DNA from: Mycobacteriales bacterium | GTDB lineage: Bacteria > Actinomycetota > Actinomycetes > Mycobacteriales > Mycobacteriaceae | Direction: 5' to 3' | DNA length: 64,000 bases | Assembly (NCBI GenBank): GCA_018376445.1 | Contig: JAHABL010000005.1 | Coordinates: 62,001-126,000, forward strand | Position numbers and translations under genes: made by a program | The notes under the pieces: generated by a model | The model's input: only the letters and a program-made list of their open reading frames with translations | Databases searched by the model: none | Told to the model about the DNA's origin: nothing | Shown: in pieces, positions 59,485 to 64,000 of the stretch | Numbering within the stretch: position 1 is the stretch's first letter | How the letters are laid out: each line of letters opens with the position of its first letter

Positions 59485-61101
59485 GATTAACTTCCCCGGG
59501 TTCATGATGCCGGCCGGGTCCAGCGCGTCCTTCACGGACTGCAGCACAGTCACGCCCAGGTCGCCGATCTCCCAGCGCATACCGGACAGGTGGTCCGTGC
59601 CCACCGCGTGGTGGTGCGACACCGTGCCGCCCACCTCTTCGATGGCATCCAGCAGAGCCTGCTTAGCATCGAAGTACTGGGCCACCGGATCCTCATCCTG
59701 CTTCGCCACAAAGGTGAAGTAGAGGGAGGCGCCAGCGTGGCAGACGTGCGAAATGTGGCACATGATGAGAGCCGGCTTGCCGCCCTCAGTCAGGCGCGCC
59801 ACCATCTTCTCCGTCACCTTCGTCTTCAAGTTAATGAGGTTCGACCAGTCAGTCGCGGTCTCACAGGTGTCGGAAAGAATCTCGTTGACAATCAGCGAAT
59901 CGCGCAAGCTGGGGGCATTAAAGCGGTTCTTCTCCCACTCCTCCGCCGGGCCGGCACCCAGCGAGGTGGCGCCGTTGACCAGCATAATATTGCGGGTTTC
60001 CTCGTGCGAGAGCCGAGTGTGCTCCTCGCTGCCCTCATACATGGTGATGGCCAGGCAGCCACCCACCTTCTCCTCGGAACCCAGGTTGTCGACGGTAGCC
60101 AGGTTCATGGCGGATTCAATCTCGTCGGACAGGCGCAGCACCGTCACTCCAGTTCCTGCCTGGGTGACCTTGCGGAGAGCCTCCGCACCGGTAGCGAAGT
60201 CGGGGAACACGAATGCCTCGTGGCGGACGGTTTCCCGCACCGGGTGAATGTTGACGGTGACTTCGCTGATGATGCCGAAGGTACCCTCCGAGCCAATGAT
60301 GAGCTGGCGGAGGTCCGGGCCGGCGGCAGAGAACGGAGCCTTGGAGGATTCCCAAATGCCCTGCGGGGTAACCATGCGGACGTGGCGCACCATCTGGTCG
60401 AAGGGGCCGTAGCCAGCAGAGCTTTGACCGGAGGAGCGGGTGGCGGCGTAGCCACCGAGCACGGCGTAGGGGAAGGACTGAGGCAGGTGGCCGATCTGGT
60501 AGCCCTTCTCGTGGAGCAGCTTTTCAGCTTCCGGGCCGGGGATGCCGGCGCCGAAACGAGCGGTCATGGACTGCTCGTCAATGGAGATGAGCTGGTTAAA
60601 GCGGGCCATGTCAACACTGATGACGCTGTCGAACTTCCCACGCAGTGGGCGGAGACCACCCACCACGCTGGTGCCGCCGGAGAACGGCACCACGGCGATA
60701 CCTTCCTTGGAGCAGTACTGCAGGATAGCCAGCAGTTCGTCCTCGTTAGCGGGGGCAACGATAGCGTCCGGGGCGGGTACAGTCTCACTGCTGGCGAAGG
60801 AGAGTTGGTCCGCGGAGGACTTGCCGGCAGCACGGCGAAGGCGCTGCTCGTGCTCGGTGGTGACGTACTCCTCACCGACGATCTTGGCGAGGCCAGCCAA
60901 GTGTTCCGCGGAAATGCGGGACTCTTCCAGCTTCACGTGGGAGCTGTCCAGGTTGGGAGTGGCGTCGCCACTGATGCCGAAGACCTTCACGAGGAGCTTC
61001 TTAAGATCCTCACCGAGGGGCTTGGCGTTCTCGGGGGTTCCCCACAGGTTGTAGTACATGGGGGGAAGGGGAACTTTGGTTGTGTTTTCTACAGCTCTCA
61101 T
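59473..61101 (-). CDS. FAD-binding oxidase, alkyl-DHAP-synthase-like (paralogue B)
   Basis: A 542-residue flavoprotein with the same plan as paralogue A: N-terminal PPMYYNLWGTPENAKPL, FAD domain APANEDELLAILQYCSKEGIAVVPFSGGTSVVGG, LGGYAATRSSGQSSAGYG, and cap motif VSHHHAVGTDHLSGM with the three-His signature of AGPS-type enzymes. The two proteins are clearly related, so the pair arose by tandem duplication and has since diverged. The ATG at 61101 has TAGCCT six bases upstream (leaderless type). It follows the epimerase gene by 51 bases on the same strand but may be transcribed alone. Confidence 0.9.
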   Translation of the reverse strand: MRAVENTTKVPLPPMYYNLWGTPENAKPLGEDLKKLLVKVFGISGDATPNLDSSHVKLEESRISAEHLAGLAKIVGEEYVTTEHEQRLRRAAGKSSADQLSFASSETVPAPDAIVAPANEDELLAILQYCSKEGIAVVPFSGGTSVVGGLRPLRGKFDSVISVDMARFNQLISIDEQSMTARFGAGIPGPEAEKLLHEKGYQIGHLPQSFPYAVLGGYAATRSSGQSSAGYGPFDQMVRHVRMVTPQGIWESSKAPFSAAGPDLRQLIIGSEGTFGIISEVTVNIHPVRETVRHEAFVFPDFATGAEALRKVTQAGTGVTVLRLSDEIESAMNLATVDNLGSEEKVGGCLAITMYEGSEEHTRLSHEETRNIMLVNGATSLGAGPAEEWEKNRFNAPSLRDSLIVNEILSDTCETATDWSNLINLKTKVTEKMVARLTEGGKPALIMCHISHVCHAGASLYFTFVAKQDEDPVAQYFDAKQALLDAIEEVGGTVSHHHAVGTDHLSGMRWEIGDLGVTVLQSVKDALDPAGIMNPGKLIPQD

Positions 61102-61107
61102 ACCTTC

Positions 61108-61113
61108 AGGCTA
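61108..61113 (-). promoter_or_regulatory. -10 box for leaderless paralogue B mRNA
   Basis: TAGCCT on the minus strand six bases before the ATG at 61101. GAAGGT follows it but is too close to the ATG to act as a ribosome-binding site. Confidence 0.5.
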
Positions 61114-61152
61114 ATAGAGGAACCTGAAGGTTGGGAGAAAACGAGGGGAAAA

Positions 61153-62136
61153 CTAGTCGTCTTCCGGCAGCTGGTGGTAGAGGGACTGCTCAATGGTGCG
61201 GTACTGGAAGAAGAACCCGTGGTTGGGCAGATCCTGCAGCTTACGAGGTTGCGCACGCTGGTCGGACATAGCCAGCTGGCGTGCTCCCTGGTGCCCCACC
61301 ATGGTAGAGGCAATTGCGGGGATGATGAGTCCCGTAGGCCGGTCCAGCACTACGCCGAGCGCCTTGGTGAAGTGCGAGTTGGTGCACGGTTCCGGGCTGG
61401 TGGCGTTGACGGGTCCCTCGAGTGTGTCGCAGGTAAGCATCATGGCGTAGATACGGGTGAGGTCGTCAATGTCGATCCAGGACATCCACCGCTTCCCCAT
61501 ACCGATGAGGCCGCCACCGCCCCAGTTAAAGATGTCGACGAGGAGCGGCAACACACCGCCGTCACGGGATAGCACGATGCCGGTACGGACGTTGACGACG
61601 CGCTTCCCGGCAGCGCGGGCAGGCTGGCAGGCGCCCTCCCACTTCTGGACGACGTCGGCGAAGAACCCGTCACCTGGGGCGGAGACTTCAGTGAGGACTT
61701 CAGCGCCGCGGCTATCGCCGTAGATGCTGATGGCGCTGGCGCAGATGAAGGTGTGGACGGTGTCGGACTGGGCGACGAGCTCCGCCAGCTTGCGGGTGGG
61801 GATGACGCGTGAGTCGCGGATGCGGCGCTTCTTGTCCTGCGTCCAGATGCCTTCCGTGCTTTCACCGGCGAGGTGGATGAGGGCATCGATGCCGTTGAGG
61901 ATGTCCGGGTCGGGGTTGGTGGGGTTCCAGATGCGGTCGTCGAGGCCACGGGCACCCTCTCGGAGCAGTCGGATGACGTGATAGCCCTCTTTGCGGAGCT
62001 CTTCGCAGAGGGCCTTGCCGACGAGCCCGGTGGAGCCGGTGACGGCTACCGTGTGGACTTTGGCGGCGCTGCAGGAATTCGCGCCGCTAGCGATTGTGGA
62101 GGCGGGGGCGTGAATGGTTGTGTCTGCGGATTCCAT
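61153..62136 (-). CDS. TIGR01777-family NAD-dependent epimerase/dehydratase (YfcH/SulA-like)
   Basis: A 327-residue extended short-chain dehydrogenase-type protein. NAD(P)-binding motif TVAVTGSTGLVGKALCEELRK near residue 30; DALIHLAGESTEG; ICASAISIYGDSRG with the active-site Ser/Tyr pattern. C-terminal DUF1731 segment AQPRKLQDLPNHGFFFQYRTIEQSL is the family hallmark. Function of the family is not known; it has been linked to cell division in cyanobacteria. The ATG at 62136 has TAGCCT seven bases before it; the GTG at 62214 has no site. Confidence 0.9.
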   Translation of the reverse strand: MESADTTIHAPASTIASGANSCSAAKVHTVAVTGSTGLVGKALCEELRKEGYHVIRLLREGARGLDDRIWNPTNPDPDILNGIDALIHLAGESTEGIWTQDKKRRIRDSRVIPTRKLAELVAQSDTVHTFICASAISIYGDSRGAEVLTEVSAPGDGFFADVVQKWEGACQPARAAGKRVVNVRTGIVLSRDGGVLPLLVDIFNWGGGGLIGMGKRWMSWIDIDDLTRIYAMMLTCDTLEGPVNATSPEPCTNSHFTKALGVVLDRPTGLIIPAIASTMVGHQGARQLAMSDQRAQPRKLQDLPNHGFFFQYRTIEQSLYHQLPEDD

Positions 62137-62143
62137 GCTTCTA

Positions 62144-62149
62144 AGGCTA
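62144..62149 (-). promoter_or_regulatory. -10 box of the epimerase gene
   Basis: TAGCCT on the minus strand seven bases before the ATG at 62136; no ribosome-binding site. Confidence 0.4.
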
Positions 62150-62226
62150 CCCGTAATATGCGAGGGTGGCGTGAGGTTTTTGGTATTCGCTGCGCCTTGA
62201 CACATTTGCCACACTGTCGCAGTCTG

Positions 62227-62244
62227 ACCTCCAAAAGTGGAGGT
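62227..62244 (-). terminator. Small hairpin downstream of tenA
   Basis: ACCTCC (62227-62232) pairs with GGAGGT (62239-62244) around AAAAGT, 20 bases after the stop. Confidence 0.4.
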
Positions 62245-62264
62245 GCCATAACGTTTCTCGACCG

Positions 62265-63014
62265 CTACGAAAAATGTCGGCGAGACTGATCGAAGAACAT
62301 CACCTCATGCAATGTCCCTATGCAAAACTCGCCCACGGCTACGGCAGCGTCCTCCGGTGCTGCCTGCGACAGCGCTTCCTCCACCAACTCGATGGCCTGC
62401 GCACACGGCTCCACGAACCCATCACCGGAGTAGAGCATGATCCACTCCTCATAGGGGTGCTGCTCCCCCGGATGGTCCGCCACCCACGCCCGGTAGGCGG
62501 GAAGCAACCGCAGCGCCACCTCCGGGTAGGTCCAGAAACAGGGCAGCATGGCGGAGGCGCCAATAGCGTAGGGCTGGGTAGCGCACGCGTCACGCAGAAA
62601 TGCCTGGTATGCGCGGTTGCTGGGGGACGGGTAGCCCTGCTCCTCAGCGACTTCCTCGGCGACACTGCCACCCTCCAGTTCGCTGTTGTGGGAGTCCACT
62701 TCACCTTCGGAGAGGGCGGCGGCGTCGTTCCAGAAGGCGGCGGTAGAGGCGTCGGGGGCGTTGCGCCCGAGAGAGCGGAGGCCGTTGATGTAGGTCTCCA
62801 GGTAGTGGTTATCCTGCTGCAGGTAGTAGCGGTATTCGGGGGCTGCGAGGGTGCCGTCACCTAACTGTGTGATGAACGGGATAGCCATGATGTCCCGGAA
62901 GAGCGGTAGAGCGGCCTCCCACAGCTGTTGGGTGTGCGGGCCGGCGACAGGGACCAGTGGCTGGTCGGTCTGCAGGGGCGGGTAGCTGGTGGGGGTGACG
63001 GGAAACTGGAACAT
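62265..63014 (-). CDS. tenA: TenA-family aminopyrimidine aminohydrolase / thiaminase II
   Basis: A 249-residue helical enzyme that salvages base-degraded thiamine by hydrolysing aminopyrimidines. Family parts: LFRDIMAIPFITQLGDGTL, RYYLQQDNHYLETYINGL, the active-site Cys in ASAMLPCFWTYPEV, YEEWIMLYSGDGF, and the closing Glu in TLHEVMFFDQS. The ATG at 63014 has GGAGGA six bases before it; the longer frame runs into repeats. No TPP riboswitch is visible upstream. It lies after nrdG on the same strand, separated by the 21-base repeats. Confidence 0.9.
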   Translation of the reverse strand: MFQFPVTPTSYPPLQTDQPLVPVAGPHTQQLWEAALPLFRDIMAIPFITQLGDGTLAAPEYRYYLQQDNHYLETYINGLRSLGRNAPDASTAAFWNDAAALSEGEVDSHNSELEGGSVAEEVAEEQGYPSPSNRAYQAFLRDACATQPYAIGASAMLPCFWTYPEVALRLLPAYRAWVADHPGEQHPYEEWIMLYSGDGFVEPCAQAIELVEEALSQAAPEDAAVAVGEFCIGTLHEVMFFDQSRRHFS

Positions 63015-63058
63015 ACGGTCCTCCAAGGGTGAGTGAGGTGAGTGCGCTCCACAGTGGG

Positions 63059-63129
63059 GCTGCTGCCTGCTGGTGGCAGCTGAGCTGATGCGGGATGACC
63101 GCACGTGAGCTGCTGCCTGCTGGTGGCAG
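63059..63129. repeat. 21-bp perfect direct repeat between nrdG and tenA
   Basis: Positions 63059-63079 and 63109-63129 are identical over 21 bases (core CTGCCTGCTGGTGGCAG), 50 bases apart. Each copy contains a small stem (CTGCC / GGCAG). The right copy touches the nrdG stop codon. Confidence 0.8.
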
Positions 63130-63130
63130 T

Positions 63131-63898
63131 CTATCCGAAGTTGTAGCGTGCTTTCAGCGCTTCAAACTCCGCATCCCATCCCGACCGGTCGTAGCTGAGA
63201 GTGCGCCCGTCCGGTAGCTCTTGGCGGGCCCCTTCCGCACGGGCTTGCTGTAGCCGGTAGGAGCCCACCCCTTTCTGCTGCAGCAACTCAACAATGGCGG
63301 GAAGGTCGGTGACGGCGACAGAATCCGGGTGGAGGGTGGTGCGGGCCTGTACGTCAATGCCGGCATTTATCAGCATATCGAGGGATTCCATGGCGTGGCG
63401 GGAGCCGACCGTGCCGATGCTGCTGCGCGGATCGGTGGCGATGATGCTGCTGTAGTGGGCGGGGGCGGCTTTGATGTCGAAACCCACCCAGTCGATGAGC
63501 GGGAGCAGTGGCCGCAGCAGGGTGGGGTACACACCCATGGTGTGGAGGCCCACCTGGAAGCCCAGCGCGTGAGCGCGTTCCATGGCGTCGTGGAGGCCGC
63601 GCTGGCGGGTAGGTTCGCCGCCGGTGAAGACCACGCCGTCGAGGAGCCCTTGGCGGCGCCGCAGGAAGGTTTCGACATCCGCCCAGGCCATGATGCCGGG
63701 GGTGCGGCAGTCGATGAGGTCCGGGTTGTGGCAGTAGACGCAGTTCCAGGGGCAGCCCTGGAGGAAGATGGTGGAGACCATGTGGCCTGGCCAGTCCACG
63801 GTGGAGAGGCGGACGAGCCCGGCGACGGTGAGGCTGTCGGCGGAGGCGAGTTGGCGGTGGGTGAGGTGCACACCGGTATGGGTGGTGGCGGTTGCCAT
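63131..63898 (-). CDS. nrdG: Anaerobic ribonucleoside-triphosphate reductase activating protein (radical SAM)
   Basis: A 255-residue iron-sulfur enzyme that installs the glycyl radical on class III ribonucleotide reductase (NrdD) so that cells can make dNTPs without oxygen. The radical-SAM cluster motif is FLQGCPWNCVYCHNPDL (Cys-x3-Cys-x2-Cys), followed by GVVFTGGEPTRQ and DWVGFDIKA, as in the NrdG2 (TIGR02495) group. The ATG at 63898 has AAGGAGG seven bases upstream. nrdD probably lies to the right, beyond the window. Implies at least facultative anaerobic growth. Confidence 0.92.
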   Translation of the reverse strand: MATATTHTGVHLTHRQLASADSLTVAGLVRLSTVDWPGHMVSTIFLQGCPWNCVYCHNPDLIDCRTPGIMAWADVETFLRRRQGLLDGVVFTGGEPTRQRGLHDAMERAHALGFQVGLHTMGVYPTLLRPLLPLIDWVGFDIKAAPAHYSSIIATDPRSSIGTVGSRHAMESLDMLINAGIDVQARTTLHPDSVAVTDLPAIVELLQQKGVGSYRLQQARAEGARQELPDGRTLSYDRSGWDAEFEALKARYNFG

Positions 63899-64000
63899 TG
63901 GGCGCCTCCTTCGTGGTGCTGGGCTAGGTGTTTAGCTTAGCGCTGCAAGGGTGCTCGGAGTGGGGAATGTAGTGGAATAGTTAAATGATACCTACTACAT

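Noticed and set aside
63015..63130. TPP riboswitch before tenA
   Set aside because: No CTGAGA or ACCTGATCTGG-type core on the minus strand; the region consists of the 21-base repeats.
1..64000. tRNA, rRNA, CRISPR or transposase genes
   Set aside because: No GGTTCGAATCC-like T-loop with cloverleaf partners, no rRNA-like blocks, no regularly spaced repeats with spacers and no transposase or integrase motifs were seen. I could not run a covariance search.

Overview
The window looks like chromosome from a moderately GC-rich, mycolic-acid-type actinobacterium (Corynebacterium/Mycobacterium lineage). Three gene neighbourhoods support this: a trmB - NYN-domain gene - MmpL3-type transporter - multi-span membrane protein cluster arranged as around Mycobacterium tuberculosis Rv0208c-Rv0204c; the dnaB/rplI/ssb/rpsF/penicillin-binding protein/PadR/ino1 block of that lineage, with rpsR missing between ssb and rplI as in Corynebacterium; and an LpqY-SugABC-like (trehalose-type) ABC importer. 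An anaerobic ribonucleotide reductase activase (nrdG) beside pyruvate:quinone oxidoreductase suggests a facultative or anaerobic lifestyle. A Lawsonella-like organism is a guess only; the sequence alone does not fix the genus. No rRNA, tRNA, CRISPR, transposon or prophage was seen.
Layout. 0.1-6.7 kb: overlapping envelope operon (trmB, NYN, mmpL3, membrane protein). 6.8-14.4 kb: secreted GH25 lysozyme, M13 peptidase, YhgE/Pip membrane protein, L,D-transpeptidase and tandem universal stress protein. 14.6-21.3 kb: RluA-type pseudouridine synthase, a LolD/MacB-like ABC ATPase with its FtsX-type permease, a lipoprotein and a second, larger NYN protein. 21.4-29.5 kb: Tat-exported PhoD phosphatase, a TetR regulator divergent from a 14-helix drug exporter with a clear operator between them, two fluoride-channel (CrcB) genes, one with a very long tail, and a secreted GH43-like protein. 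29.6-38.2 kb: replication, ribosome and envelope core: dnaB, a cluster of DnaA boxes, rplI, ssb, rpsF, PBP1A, PadR and inositol-phosphate synthase. 38.3-41.6 kb: a frameshifted secreted CAP-domain gene and poxB. 41.8-48.3 kb: sugar ABC operon divergent from an amino acid permease. 48.2-54.4 kb: a nicotinamidase-LOG fusion, a 51-residue CsbD-like protein, stress-type proteins, fructosamine kinase, a frameshifted secreted protein, thiol peroxidase and a HAD hydrolase. 54.6-64 kb: two secreted lipases, two tandem alkyl-DHAP-synthase-like flavoproteins, a TIGR01777 epimerase, TenA and NrdG.
General features. Many genes overlap or abut, and strong inverted repeats mark most convergent ends. At least seven genes that lack a Shine-Dalgarno site have a TAnnCT -10 box exactly six bases before the ATG, the pattern expected for leaderless transcripts. 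The most unusual items are the DnaA-box cluster between dnaB and rplI, the PncA-LOG fusion, the CrcB paralogue with a roughly 300-residue disordered tail, and two secreted-protein genes that need a one-base correction in or near C-rich runs.
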